64,000 nt of DNA from Vitrella brassicaformis. Its lineage: Eukaryota; Sar; Vitrellaceae. A program made the translations under genes and the position numbers. Within the stretch, counting starts at the first letter, position 1. Each line of letters begins with the position of its first letter. The notes beneath the pieces were generated by a model. That model saw only the letters and a list, made by a program, of their open reading frames with translations, was not told where the DNA came from and did not search any database. Positions 11,655 to 23,422 of the stretch are shown here, piece after piece. Where the stretch lies: positions 153,569 to 217,568 of the forward strand of contig CDMY01001045.1 of the NCBI GenBank assembly GCA_001179505.1. The letters are read 5' to 3'.

Positions 11655-14411
11655 TCACACGAATGTCAGGTCCAGCTGTGGCGGGGCGGGCATGTCAACA
11701 AACCACTCCTTGCTGTGGTCGCTGCCCGCCCCCGCCCCCGCCCACGATATCGTGCAGGGGAGGGATACCGGGCCCTCGGTGGTGAGCTTGGCGTGGTAGA
11801 ATGACAGCATGCTGCTGCTGACTGGAGGCGCGAACACAGCCAGGGGCAGAAGGTTGATGTCACCCTCGCCGCTCACAGCCCCCCGGACACAAGAGGGCTC
11901 ATCCACCACCTGTGCAGCGCATGGCATTGCGTCGACACGCACACAAATGCATCTGTCCATCCACCCATTCTTCGTGTGGGTGCTTCGTCTCTCTCCCCTT
12001 GTCCATGTGTGAGACCCACCTCACCTGTTGCTGCTGCTCCTGTTGCTGCTGTGGTTGTTGTCTTGTGTTGTACGTGTAGGGCACAGCGTGTGGCGGCACG
12101 CTGTACTGGCGATGCTGCACCACCAGCCGAGACCTGCTGCTGCTGCCATCCACCAAACCCTCCCCAGCACCGAAGCCCTCACTGCTGGGGGAGCTGGTCG
12201 TGGTGGTGCTGCTGGCGGCCTCTGTGTCGTCAGCGTCGGTGCCGCCACACACAGGGGAGAGGGAATGGGGCACGGAGAAGGGTGGCGGGGTGGACGACCG
12301 GCTCCGAGAGAGGGGTGGAGGCTGATGGACGGCCTGATGGTTGACAGACGGACGATAGGCAGACAGACAGCAGAGCAGAGAAAGAGAGACGCACATTAAT
12401 GAAGTCGTGCATGCGATGCTCGCTGGGTGTGTTGTTTGGTAAACCATCCGTGTGCGTACGTTACGTACGTTGGCTTTGTCGTGTGTGCCGTAGAGGAGCC
12501 CGTCGCCGTAGAAGAGGCGACAGAAGCACTTGAAGGGGGCCACTGCCAACAACTTGCTCATCTGACAGACAGATGGAACACACACACACACACAGACAGA
12601 CAGACGGAGCGCACGCACACATGGGTGGGCACACGTCGGTAGACAGACGTTCGATTCATTCGCCGCACCTGAGCATAGCCGAACGCCTGATGGTCTAACA
12701 CAAAGTTGTGCCTGCACACGGACACGTTCACACACAGAGAGAATCAGGCATGCCGCTCCCTCCCCCCCTCCCTCTCCGTTCTCTCCAATCCTTGCTCACT
12801 CCTTGCGCAGTTTTTCCCTCAGCTGACACAGCAAGATGCCCTTGGGGTGCTCAGCCAGCATCTCCTCCAGCACGCTGGCCGCATGCAGCAGCTTGGGCGT
12901 CGGCACACACTCAGCCTGGCAGGATACACCGCCATTGCCACCACCACAATCGTCAGCGCCAGCAGCGGCCATGAGAGGGAACGCCGCGCGTGTGGGTCCG
13001 TGAGCAGCCGCAGTTGGCTTCAGAATGCTGTTCGTCAGTCAACACCACAGAACACACAGAAATGTTGCTTGCAGCCATCGATGCAGGCCTGTGGGAATGT
13101 ATCCTCTGTTGTGTGTCACGCCGTGTGGGTCAGTCAGTTGACTTACTTGTCTTCGTAAGTGAGGATGCCCTTCTTGATGGCCTGCTGCGTCAGTCTGCAG
13201 ACGTGCCCCAGCGTCATCGGCCGCCCGTACAGCACACCCATGTCGCCCAGGCAGGGCATGTGCTGCCGCACCAGCCTCTGCAGCAAGACCCACGCCTCGC
13301 CCGCACCCACCCCGGACGGCGGCTCGCACTTGCCATTGCTAGTGCCTTTGCCACTGCCCTTGCCCCTGGTGCTGTTTGCTGCAAACAGCGCCATGATCTC
13401 ATAGCCAGTGCCGTAACGGCCCCCCTGACAGACACAACCAACACACAGAGAAGGGGATAGAGGTGGATGGGATGGATGGGCGTCAGTCATATGTCTGTAG
13501 GTGTGTCGGTATGCATACGCCCACTAAGTTACTTTGTATTCGTAAAGGTGCAGGTCGGCGACGGGGTGGCGTGTGATGGCAGCGTACGGTGTGGTCATGA
13601 GTGCGGTGAAGAAGCCGATCAGCTGCTGCCACACCACGGCAGGGTACTCGTAATCGGCACGTGGGTCCACAAAACCCTCAAAACCTGCAGATAACGACAG
13701 ACAGGCATACACAACGCCTTCGCTCCCTGTGTGTCATGTGTGCAGGCTTGTGTCGGTGCTTGCATCACCTTGTGGTGGTTCAAGGAGGTAGACGACAGCC
13801 TGTCCATTCTTGTCGCCGCGCCTGACGCTGTAGACGCCCCTGAAGAGGGAGTAGGCCTGACACAACCAACACACAGAGCCAGAGAGGTGGATGGATGGGC
13901 GTCAGTCATATGTCTGTATGTGCACCATGATGATCCTCCGCTCCAGGTAGGGCGGCACCTGCAGGCCCCGATGCTGGTACGCCTCCCTCACACGGCGACA
14001 CACCTCGCTCTCGCCGGGCGGCGTCTCGTCCGCGTACATGCCGTTGACTGCTTCGAGAAGCAGCTGAAGCAAAGACAGACAGACAGACACCCGTACACAC
14101 ACACAGCTGCGTGGACACTGACCGGTGAGAAGTGGTGTTTGTTGGCTTACGCCCATGTCGAAGAGTGTGAGTTGTGCGCGCAGCAGCTCCCTCTCTATGG
14201 CCTGCCCTCGCCGCACAGGGAGCCCCGACACATGATCTGACAAAAGACCAAAACAGACGGCTGCAGGTCTGGCAGCTTTCTGTTCTGTTGTCTTACCCAG
14301 GCAAGAGGCAGCAGGCCTCTGACGCATTGCAAGGCCCCTACTCGTCATCTTCTCCTCTCCACCTCCCTGGCAGACAGCAGATACCCTAATGCGTTGCTTC
14401 CTTGTTGCCAT
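11655..14411 (-). CDS. LOTUS (OST-HTH) domain protein with polyglutamine tract
   Basis: LOTUS/OST-HTH domains are small winged-helix-like modules that bind RNA (including G-quadruplexes) or recruit RNA helicases in germ granules and other RNPs. The domain is split over two or three exons at about 12480-12930. It reads as VLEEMLAEHPKGILLCQLRE, then a short exon with LDHQAFGYAQ, then MSKLLAVAPF, which fits the family pattern of L..LP..GI....L...........Y...G......L. The upstream exons (13140-14250) carry AWVLLQRLVRQHMPCLGD, ADYEYPAVVWQQLIGFF and LQVPPYLERRIIMVAYSLF and are not recognised. The downstream exon has a Ser/Thr-rich region and a Gln tract (about 12015-12060). The last exon ends at 11655. 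I chose ATG 14411 because its frame joins through an intron at about 14240-14297 to the next exon. No nuclease (NYN) domain is visible. Confidence 0.62.
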
Positions 14412-15664
14412 CTCACATGGATTGTGTTTGGTGACACGTACGTGATTCAATCAACTGTCGATGCTCATCCCCCGCACTTTCAACATCTGTCGTGGCTCGC
14501 ATCCATTCTGAGCTCGCAGACTCTGTTTACAACCGCTGTTGTTTACAAGCGGACGGCCGTGGATTTCGGTCTGGAGGCGTCGTGAGTGTGTTCCTTGGTT
14601 TCCTCTGTGCATGTGGAGCGTGCGTGGGTGATTCCTGTTGCGTGAAGTTCGTTTGATTGTGCGTGAAAGACACCGGACTAGGGGCCCACTTACTCTCTGT
14701 TTGTGCTTGTGTGTATGACCTGTGTGCTGTTTCTGTTGATGGCTGACTGGATGGCAGGACGAGTATTTCGGGAAAGGAGACGCCTGAAAAGTGGCGGGCG
14801 TCTGTCTCTTTGCACAAACGACAAGACAGGTGGACTGAAAATAGTGTCAATATCCGTGTCTCTGTGCTCCCTGTCTTGCATTATGTCGTGGCCTCCCTGA
14901 TGAGCACGTGCTGATGACCGGTGACCTGCGCCGTCTGTTTATGGCTGGCGAGTGGCGGGAGGTACATAAGGGCAGGCATAGCCTTCACGCGCGGCCGTCC
15001 TGCGGCGGGTCTTACTGGCGGTGAGGCCCCGGGGCTGTTCGGGCCGAAGGACACAGAAGGGCGGGCGGCAGCGCTGCGTACGACATAAGGCGGCATGTGG
15101 TGGGGAGGCGGGCCAGCAGAGCAGCTACTACTGGGCCGGGGACGTCCCCGGCAAGATGGATGGATGCCCACACCAGAAAGGGCCGGGACGACCAAATTTG
15201 CAGGACTCATAAAGGTCTGCGCTTTTGGTGCTGGGTCTGTCGAGACAATTGGTTGGTGTGCTAATGTGTGCGTGATTGATTGGCCGATGGATGGCATGAG
15301 CGTGTGTTGCTCGATATATACTTGCTGGACGAACGGACCGGTGGCAGTGTGCACCAACCATCATTGATTACGCAGTGACTTGGTCAATGACAATCCATCG
15401 ATGGGTCATTGCATTGACTGCCCACGCACGCCAGCAGGATAGGGAGGGAGGCTCGTGGCACGCTGCATGTAGTTCTGTGGGTGAATACGTCTGTGTGTCA
15501 CACAGTGTGTATCTGCGTCCACTCAGGAACATCCATTCGGACACGCACTCCCGTCATGCATTCATGCAGCCGTGTTACCTACAAAAAACAACTAAAAGGT
15601 TGTGCATTTCACTTACGTTGTATGGGGCGCGGTCACAAAGTCACCTGCTCTCACAGACACATTT

Positions 15665-15695
<31 letters not shown>

Positions 15696-15744
15696 TAGCA
15701 TAAGCGCAGAAATCAATGGAGACACATCAATGCTACTTACATAC
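14412..15744. other. Intergenic, no supported gene
   Basis: About 1.3 kb. A 158-residue Pro/Ser-rich open frame on the minus strand (14881-15357) has no recognisable domain and no clear splice partner. A GACA tract lies at 15664-15692, just downstream of the membrane-protein stop. I see nothing else. Confidence 0.5.
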
Positions 15745-16788
15745 TTATCGTGCTCGGCAGCAGAGGTAGACGCCAAAGGCAATGGCCCCGGCCGACAGCA
15801 TTACGCCACCACCGATCAGCAGCCACGTGTACTTGTGCCAGAAAGACGTCTCGGCGTTCTTGTCTGCCTGTTTCTTGGCCTGGGCGTTCAAGATGTGTTC
15901 CAGTGGGAGCTTCCGACAGCACTTGCAGCTCTTCGCCAGAGCATCTCGCGTGTAGGCTGCAGGGCGGGTTTCCCCCGTGGCGTCGTCTCCGATCCTGTAC
16001 CTTCCATAGCGGGTGAGCGTGCTGTCAATTTCGTCGAGAATCGGTTTTCTGCACTCCTGCAAATGGGCTTCGTTGAGACTGGATGGAGGCAGGCATGAAA
16101 GTGACAAGAAGACACACACGTACAACAAATCCTATCATGTACCACAGGCACGGCTGGCTCACTGGCGAGGGATGCCAGCCTCCGAGTCCCTTCATGACGT
16201 CAGTGGTGATCGTGCATTCTTTGCCTCCCTTGCAGGCCTCATTCGGATCGCAGTGATTTGCTGTCGCACCAGCACAAACACACACACACACACACACACA
16301 ACACACACATCAGATGTTGGCAGGACTCAGGAGACACTCAACAGCATTCGTAATGTGTCGGGTCGAAGGCTTCGGTGGCTTCGGCCTCAAGCAGGGCGGC
16401 GGGTTCGAGCTTGCTAGAGTGGCGAGGCAAACGATGACGGCCCGCTCCAACTGTGTTTACTCCATGTACACACACACATAGCCGGCAATATATACTGATA
16501 GCGCTGTCTCCCGCTACGTCGTTTCGTTCCTTACCGATGGCCTCGAGGGCCCCTGAGCGGGTCATCGGGTGCTGTTGTCGGCTGTCACGGGTGCTGCTGT
16601 CGGCAAAGGCCGTCTGCTGTGCTGCAGCATCCATGATAGCAGCAGCAGCAGCAGCAGCAGCAGAGCGTCAGACAGCAGACGGCAGACGGCATGCGGATGG
16701 AGCGCAGCGCCTGCGTACCCCGCCAGTTGCCGGTGTGCGCGGCGGCACAGAAGCTTATGAGTAGGACCGAGGCGATTACTGGCATCAT
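15745..16788 (-). CDS. Small type I membrane protein, Cys-containing ectodomain
   Basis: I do not recognise the family. Five exons splice cleanly. Exon 1 starts at tandem ATGs (16788 and 16785) with a signal peptide (MPVIASVLLISFCAAAHTG) and ends with a phase-1 donor at about 16718. Exon 2 (about 16528-16625) follows an intron containing a CTG/CAG tract at 16637-16662. Exon 3 lies near 16325-16450. Exon 4 (about 16165-16265) has NHCDPNEACKGG and KECTITTDVM. The last exon has CKCCRKLPLEHI, then a transmembrane segment WLLIGGGVMLSAGAIAFGV, and ends in CCRAR at stop 15745. The donor of exon 3 is unresolved because the open frame stops a few bases beyond. Predicted topology: ectodomain about 200 residues, tail only about five. 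The CCRAR tail could be palmitoylated (inference). Confidence 0.62.
16634..16662. repeat. CAG/CTG trinucleotide tract in intron
   Basis: About eight AGC units in plus orientation, inside intron 1 of the minus-strand membrane-protein gene, directly upstream of its acceptor. A similar GCA tract lies at 708-730, also beside an acceptor, in the kinase gene. Confidence 0.85.
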
Positions 16789-17662
16789 ATTGAACTCGGT
16801 CGGCTGATTCACTCTGCCCCACCTGGCAGTTTACGGTGGCTTCGTCTACTTCGTGCTGTTGACGTGGGCGTGTGAACCTGGGCCGGATAAATGAGACACG
16901 GATAAACTCTTCGATTTTGAACTCTCCCTGGGGGCTGGTGGGGCCCCCCGCGTCTCCCCAGCGTGCGGTGCTAGAAACTCCTAGGCCTGCTCTTGTGATC
17001 GGTGGATGGGATGAGGGCCCCTGCCTTTGCTTGCAGCGAAATGATATGTTCTGTTGGTGAGTTAATCTGTGCAGGGAAGCGGCGCCGAAGGATGGTTCTC
17101 CGGCTTTTTGCAGCTTTCTCCCTTTCCGTCGTGGTCCAATGTGAAGCGGCGGTGGACCAATGGACGGATGACGGCGCGAACAACTGCAAAGGGACAGGGT
17201 GGCTGCCGCTTTAGTGATGTCTCCCTCCGTTTGTACCGACCACATCTTGTCATCTCGTCTGTTCTTTGAAAATGTGCGAAGATTGAAAACGTGCAGCGGG
17301 AGACAGCGAAGCATTTGAGAAAACGCCACACACGCCGCCACGGATATGTTCGTCTTATGCATTCATGGGATTGATGAAAGTCATCCATCAGCAGAGAGCA
17401 CACTAAGCTGCTCATAGAAGGCGACCATTCAGGCACACACGACTCGAGACTACACGCTCCGTCTTCCCTGTGAATAAACACTCACACAGGGCGTCCCAGC
17501 CAGATACTATCTGGCAAGCAGACCGTCACCTTGAGGGACAGGCAGGCAAGACAAGGCCAAGCTACTTCGTCCAGTACACCAGCCTGCCTGGCTCCTGCCG
17601 TACACACACAGACCAGCATCCCGCCAGCACCAGTCCAACAGACAGATAGGCGCGCACGTCCC
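16789..17662. other. Intergenic, no supported gene
   Basis: About 0.9 kb between two minus-strand genes. It should hold the promoter of the membrane-protein gene and the 3' UTR of the histidine phosphatase. Open frames here (for example 17062-17481 minus) have no domain signal. Confidence 0.5.
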
Positions 17663-18916
17663 CTATCCGCCCGCCCCTAGGTCGTCAACAACTGCTGCGT
17701 GCTTGTCTCCTCGTCCTCTGATTAGCATTTCAGGCTCTCTGAGCTGGCTATCGTCCGATACTCTCAACAAGAGGCTCATACGGCAGGAAGGTCCGGCTCG
17801 CGATTGGAGTGGAACGTCCAGGGCAAACTTTTGCATTTTCCAAGCATCGGAAAATGGAGCGTATATCTCACCACTCATGTGAAGGGAAGGATCTACCTCC
17901 AACTGAACGCAGGAGCGCAGCAGGGATGGCATGATACCAACACCTGTTCGCCAACGTACCTCTGTGATTGATGCATATGTGACGCCCCATCGCGGGAACT
18001 GCACTCCAGGGGCGAGGCAACGTGTTAGGTTACACACATTGCAGTTGTGGGCCACGAGCAGCACTGTGTCATCCGGGTGGGCAGCCAGGATGGCCCTCAT
18101 CACCTACAGGCAAAGAATGTATACAACCGGAGACCACACAGATATACGTTTGCTCGCTCTCTCGTGCATGCCCACCTTCTGGCACCTCATGTAGAAGGCT
18201 TCATCCTGAACATACATACGACGTTATGCGCAAATACGAATGATTGCACATCATCACTACCTGTGGCTGTACTGCTGACCCACCTCACCGTTTCTGGGAA
18301 TGCGGGCACGTCCGTCTTGGTTTTGTGCTGAGGATCGATAAGCGGCAGGGTCTTGATGAGCTGCGATGGGGCCAACATCTTGGGCATGGGGTCACCGCCA
18401 CCCTCAGCAGCTGACCTGAAGACGTTTGATGCAATTGATGCAAACAGACGGGTCGGAACACAGGCCATGATTGACGTGTCGTTCCCACCGTTGTGTTCTC
18501 TACGTACCTTTGTGCGAGTCCCGGTTCGATGCAGACGCGCACTGTGCCGCCCAGAGCTGTTGCCGCGCTGTGCGCAGTGCACACGCAACGGATGTAGGGA
18601 GAGCTGTAGATCACAGAGATACCTGCAGCAATATATGAGAAAAGCAAGAATGCCTGCTTCATGCCTGAATATACATACACACATGTCTTCCTTACCCTTG
18701 CCCCGCAGCGCCATTCCCATTTCGTAGGCCTACACCAAGCACACACACAGACAGGAAGAGCGACGTTGCCCTGAGAGCCATCCGCCTCTTGTTCATTTTA
18801 CGCAGTACCTGTCGGTGGCCACGTGCAGTGAGCAAGATATCTTCGGGCACAGCAGACGTGGTCGGCTCGACGTGGTCGATGCGCTCGCCGTGACGGCAGA
18901 GGAAAAGGCGAGGCAT
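17663..18916 (-). CDS. Histidine phosphatase superfamily protein, UBASH3-like
   Basis: Histidine phosphatases use a phosphohistidine intermediate. The N-terminal signature is CRHGERID (exon 1, starting ATG 18916 as MPRLFLCRHGERID), with the RHG catalytic motif. A second exon gives AYEMGMALRGKG. The third gives VIYSSPYIRCVCTA, equivalent to the SSPxxRCxQTA block of the family, followed by VRVCIEPGLAQ. A late exon gives DDTVLLVAHNCNVCNL, supplying the second catalytic His in VAH. Exons join in frame through introns at about 18730-18790, 18625-18690, 18410-18505, 18205-18290, 18105-18175 and 17890-17950. The block order matches UBASH3/Sts-type phosphatases without their UBA and SH3 domains. Several members of the superfamily are acid phosphatases or phosphoglycerate mutases, so the substrate is open. 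The C-terminal 60 residues are unrecognised. The gene is divergent from the mosaic surface protein. Confidence 0.85.
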
Positions 18917-19339
18917 GGTCCAACCCAATGCCAGGTCCACAAACGAGCGCTAACGGCCACGATTCGGAAGCCATCCGGCCTGCCTCCGTTTCTTCCGTAT
19001 GCGATGATGTCTTGCGCCAGCTGCTTGATCTCGCCGTCAGCCCGGGGCGTGGCCATCTTGATGGACTCGTGCAGCACATCCGTGAGGCCGGCCGCCGTCA
19101 GCACCAAATCTCAGGTCATGCAGGTGCGATAGCGAAAACGACCCATCGACGGCCTCACCATCTTCTCCCTTTCGTTTCTTGGGCCGCCTGGTGCTCCTGC
19201 TCACAAAGGCGTAATCATACTGCGTGTGTGTGCTTGTCTGGCTGTCCGTGTGGGTGTCGGCGAAAATGCGAGCTTGTAGTGGATCGCGTTCATCCGGCAG
19301 ACTCTGCCTGGCGTTGCGCTATACTTGAGCCCAGACAAA

Positions 19340-22300
19340 ATGATGATAACGGCTGTCCTTCTGCTGGTTCTGCTCGGAAAGAGAGCCACCGTGGTGACTG
19401 CCCAATGTGAGTAGGGGCCAAAACATGTCGTGACGATTCTGTCCACGTGCACTAGTCTGTGCTCGTGTGCCGTCCTGTGTTTCATTTGTCAGCCCCCCCT
19501 GCGACGAATGAGGCGGGCTTCAGAGCGCTGTTCGGTACTTCTGACTTCGTCGCGCCGACATGTGCCTCAACGAAGACGGTCACAAATGCAGCTGATTCTG
19601 GGGTTGGCACACTACGAGAGGCACTTGGGATGCTTGAAGCGCAACAGCCCGACACAGAAGCGACCATCCGCTGCATTCGCATCGACTCCAGTGTGACCCA
19701 GATCGTCCTGCAAAGCAGTCTCATCTTCAAGGGGCGCAATGTCTACTTATTCGCTGAAGACATCAGCAATCCGGACTCTTTCCCTGTTGTGAAGGCCCCA
19801 GATAGAGCTGAGCTGCTCATTGCAGAGGGAGCCAATGACTTCACCATTGCTGGCATTCGCATCACCAACAAAGGCGCAGATCGGAACTATGACGCGCCGC
19901 GTCAGGTGATTCTTCTCAAACCGAACCGACAGTCGAATATCAAGGCAAGTGTGGCCTTCTATCGAGTATCCATGGAGGAGTGCAGCAACCCGGATGAAGG
20001 ATGGTTTTCAGCAGTGCGCATTGAGAAAAACTACGCATCTCAGACGGATAGCATTGATGTCTCGTTCTGGGAATCGGCTTTCCACGGAAACGAAGGGAGC
20101 GTACTTGAGTGTACTTCGTCAGGATCATATTCTCCCATCAGGAGGGTCACTCTGAAGAAAACCTTGGTTTATGGAAATCGGATATATGATGGCCCCGATA
20201 CTACAATTTATTACGCTATGGTGAATCTCCTTCAATGCGGTGCAGCCATTAATGATACAACATTCGACAGCAACGAGGCTTCGGAAGCCGATTGCGGCAC
20301 TGCGCCGATCTTGAGACTTGGAGGCCTCGAGCAGTCCGAAAGAGTGGTCGTCTACGAATCGACTTTCCAAAACAACCACATAAAAGCACAATGCGGGAGC
20401 GAAGAGCACGTGATCGTAGTTTCTTACAACGTCAAGAGCGTGACAATCGAGAAGAGCATCTTTGTTGGCAATACTCGAGAATCTATTGGCCATGGCCGAG
20501 TGACATCTTATGACGGGAGTGCGCTCAAAATTACCAACATCCACGGTCATACTAAGAGAGTAATACACGGTACTGCTCTTTGATGTTCGAATGTATGTTC
20601 TTTAGCTGATGTCGTCGTTACCGATTGCATCTTCCAAGATAACAGGCCGGGAGCTATCTACATTTACCGGCAATACGGAAATCAATATCATGGACAACGC
20701 GGCGCGGTTATTATCAGGGGATCAACATTTATGGACAACGCGGCGCTGAGCAGCGATGATGTTGACGACGCGAATAGCCGCTGTGCGCTGTATATACATT
20801 GGTATCGTCATGTTGAGGTCGTGGACAACTGTTTCGTGGAAAACGAGCTCACAACAATGATACACGCGATCGACCGGAATGAAGGCCGCCTCGATACTGA
20901 GACATTCACCCTCAGCGGCAATGGGCTCGTACCAAGGGCAGTGGGTGGCGAATCAGACGTCTTGTATAAGTTTGAGAACCCGAACCAGTACTACGAAGGC
21001 ATAATCATCGGTACAAATGAACAGAAGTGCGCCAACGTATGTGGCAATGGACTAGTGATGCCCGGCATTGAGGAGTGTGATGATGTCGGAACACCTGACA
21101 GCCTTGCAACACCAGAAAACGGCGATGGCTGTAGTGCGTCGTGTACGATCGAAGAGGGGTGGGAGTGTAACAATCTGGAAACATTCGATGATGACGGAGA
21201 ACGACCTTTACTGCACACGTGGGTGAAGGCATACAGAAAAGGAGAAAAATGAGACACGATGCTTGTGATATAAGTTGGATTGTTCTCTCGTTGGGCTCTC
21301 TTGCAGCTCGGCCAATGATCCCCACCCTCAGTACCGACACTTTTAGCACTCGAATCTTGCCTTTCACAGTGGGAATTATCCTTTCCGAGCCAGCCAAATC
21401 TGGCACTTTTGAGGCCGGTGATATTGCACTTTCTGGTGCTGCTGAGGCGTCTGTTACTTCTCTGCAAACTGTCTCCAATCAGCACTTCACAGCCAATCTG
21501 GAGCCAACTAGCGGCGGCAGTTTAAGTATTGAGCTGACAGCCGGCAAAGTGGAGCTGCACAATGTGCCTGGCCATTTCAACGAAGATTCCAACGTCTTGA
21601 CCGTCACAATCGGTGGGTGCACATGTAGAGAGACGAGAGGTAGGGCATGAGTGTGGACGCGTTGTGGTTTTCTAGATTCAACCAGACCGACTCCCGTCTT
21701 AGCAGCACCAGCGGCCTCTCCTGATCTTATTGTGGAAAGTGACCCTTTCATTGTGACAGTGATCTTCGACGAGGCTATCAAGACTTCTACACTTACACTC
21801 AGTGATTTTAGCGTCACGAACGCTTCCGTGGTCAGCGTGACTGAGACGGGGGCCTCCAGCGACACCTTTAGCATTGGTGTAGCACCGGATACAGAGGGAG
21901 GGGTACAAGTGCAGCTCCCAGAAGGCAAAATTGAGGACCTGGTCGGCAACCTAAACGCGGCCTCAAACGTCTTGGTAGTTACCTACGGTGGGCATAAAAG
22001 CAGACACGTACGTACATACTTTGTGTCTCGCTTCTTCATGTATTACATGCGCTTCTAGAAATGCCGCCAACAACCATTCCGCCGCCAAAAGCTGAACCTC
22101 CCACCACTACGGAAGATGCAGCCCTCCCGCCAGGTCTTCTTTCTCGCATCCTGGCAAAGAAAAAGCCAAATGCCTACCTGCTTTGTACGTGCCATGCTCA
22201 GGTGGAGGCGATGGGCCGCCAGACGGCGAGAATGGTGTGCCGCCAGAAGGAGAGAATGGCGAGGCGATAGGTCAGATCCATCAATCGGCCCACCTGTTGG

Positions 22301-23394
22301 CAATGCACCCGGTGTCTTTTTGCAGGTCCGCCCGATCCGTCAGATGGAGAGACGCTGCCGCCTCTTCCGCCAAACATACCCTTTGATCAGGTGGAGATTT
22401 CGTCAGGGAGCTCAGATGGCGATCCAGCGGAAGGTTGCCAAATGTCCTACTCAGCAGCAGGAGGTGATCACATGCATCCATGCATACGTCAAATGCTCTT
22501 TTGATTGTCGCATTATTTACTCATTTGTTGCCAGATGTGCGTTTGGCCTGTGCCGACTCAGAAAGCAGGAAGTTCATTTCTCTGGCCGAGAGCAGCGTGA
22601 TCGTGCACGTCGAAGGCTCGAGACATGATGACACTTTGAGGGGCAACAGCCAAGACAACACTTTGGTTGGAGGCGATGGAGCGGACACACTCGATGGGCG
22701 CGGAGGCGTCGACCAGCTCGCTGGCGGCAGAGGTGCTGACACCTTTGTCGTCTCGGATGTGCCGTGTGATGTGACAATTCTCGACTTCGACACCGGCAGC
22801 ACTCACGATCGGGTGAACCTTGTCAGCTTCGCCTCACTCACGAAGATGAGCGATCTACAGGAGAGAATGACCAGCGGCAGCGTGATCCTCGACCTCGATC
22901 CGAGCCACAGAGTGCGGATCCTCCACCGGACACTTCAGGAGATTTTCGACCCCAGATACTTCCTGTTGACTAGTGAGCTCGAGACAGAGGGCGTGGCGAA
23001 AGACGAGGAATGCGGCTGGTTCACCTACAGCCGACCTGAATGTGTCGATACAATCCTTTCCATCGTATTGGGCATCGTCGGTGTGGCCGGCCTGGGTATT
23101 GGGACATGGCAAGTCGTCCATAACTTTTTGAGGCGGGGCCAGAATCCGACACCAGAGGCGGGAGAGAAGCCGACAGAGAAGGAAGAGGGGATGGATCACC
23201 GGAAGCGATCCATATCTGACACTCGAGACAGCCGCAAAAGGAGGTACCTTGAGACCAAAACCGAGCGGCGAGTCTTGGGAAGCGACTTTGTCCAGGGCCT
23301 GCAGGAGGAAAAGCCATCAGGAGATGAGAGCGGGTCGCGTGGAAGGGTGGAGGACGCTGCTGCGTCTGACCTTTCTTTTCTGTCGTACTTATAA
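19340..23394 (+). CDS. Mosaic surface protein: beta-helix, DUF4215, two Ig-like domains, RTX repeats, TM
   Basis: About 1,140 residues in nine exons, likely a cell-surface or secreted-pathway adhesin. Exon 1 (19340-19406) is a signal peptide, ILLVLLGK-like hydrophobic core. Exon 2 (19493-20569) opens with VTNAADSGVGTLREAL, a motif typical of bacterial CSLREA/parallel beta-helix proteins, and continues as a beta-helix into exon 3 (20606 to about 21166). Exon 3 ends with a DUF4215 Cys repeat: CGNG, EECDD, GDGCSASC, EEGWEC. Exons 4 (21307-21612) and 5 (21676-21987) each encode a bacterial-type Ig-like domain (PFTVGIILSEPA, PFIVTVIFDEAI). Exons 6-8 encode a Pro/Gly/Glu linker. Exon 9 (22535-23394) has about four RTX nonapeptides (GGDGADTL, GGRGADTF), a transmembrane helix (about 23053-23121) and a basic tail. 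RTX repeats bind calcium. There is no toxin effector domain. The exon 3 donor is not fully settled. Confidence 0.82.
22630..22750 (+). other. RTX calcium-binding nonapeptide block
   Basis: About four consecutive GGxGxDxLx-type repeats inside exon 9 of the mosaic surface protein: GNSQDNTLV, GGDGADTLD, GRGGVDQLA, GGRGADTF. In known RTX proteins such a block folds as a beta-roll on binding calcium. It is followed by VTILDFDTGSTHDRVNL, which resembles the segment that normally follows RTX rolls. Confidence 0.85.
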
Positions 23395-23422
23395 GACAAT
23401 TTTTTTTGCGTGTCGGTCATCA

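Noticed and set aside
14881-15357. 158-residue Pro/Ser-rich minus-strand frame
   Set aside because: No domain, no splice partner and composition expected of GC-rich noncoding DNA; kept only as a remark in the intergenic entry.
22535-23394. RTX repeats as evidence of a toxin gene or of bacterial contamination
   Set aside because: There is no toxin effector domain, the repeats are followed by a TM helix and tail, and GT-AG introns join them to upstream exons in a eukaryotic neighbourhood.
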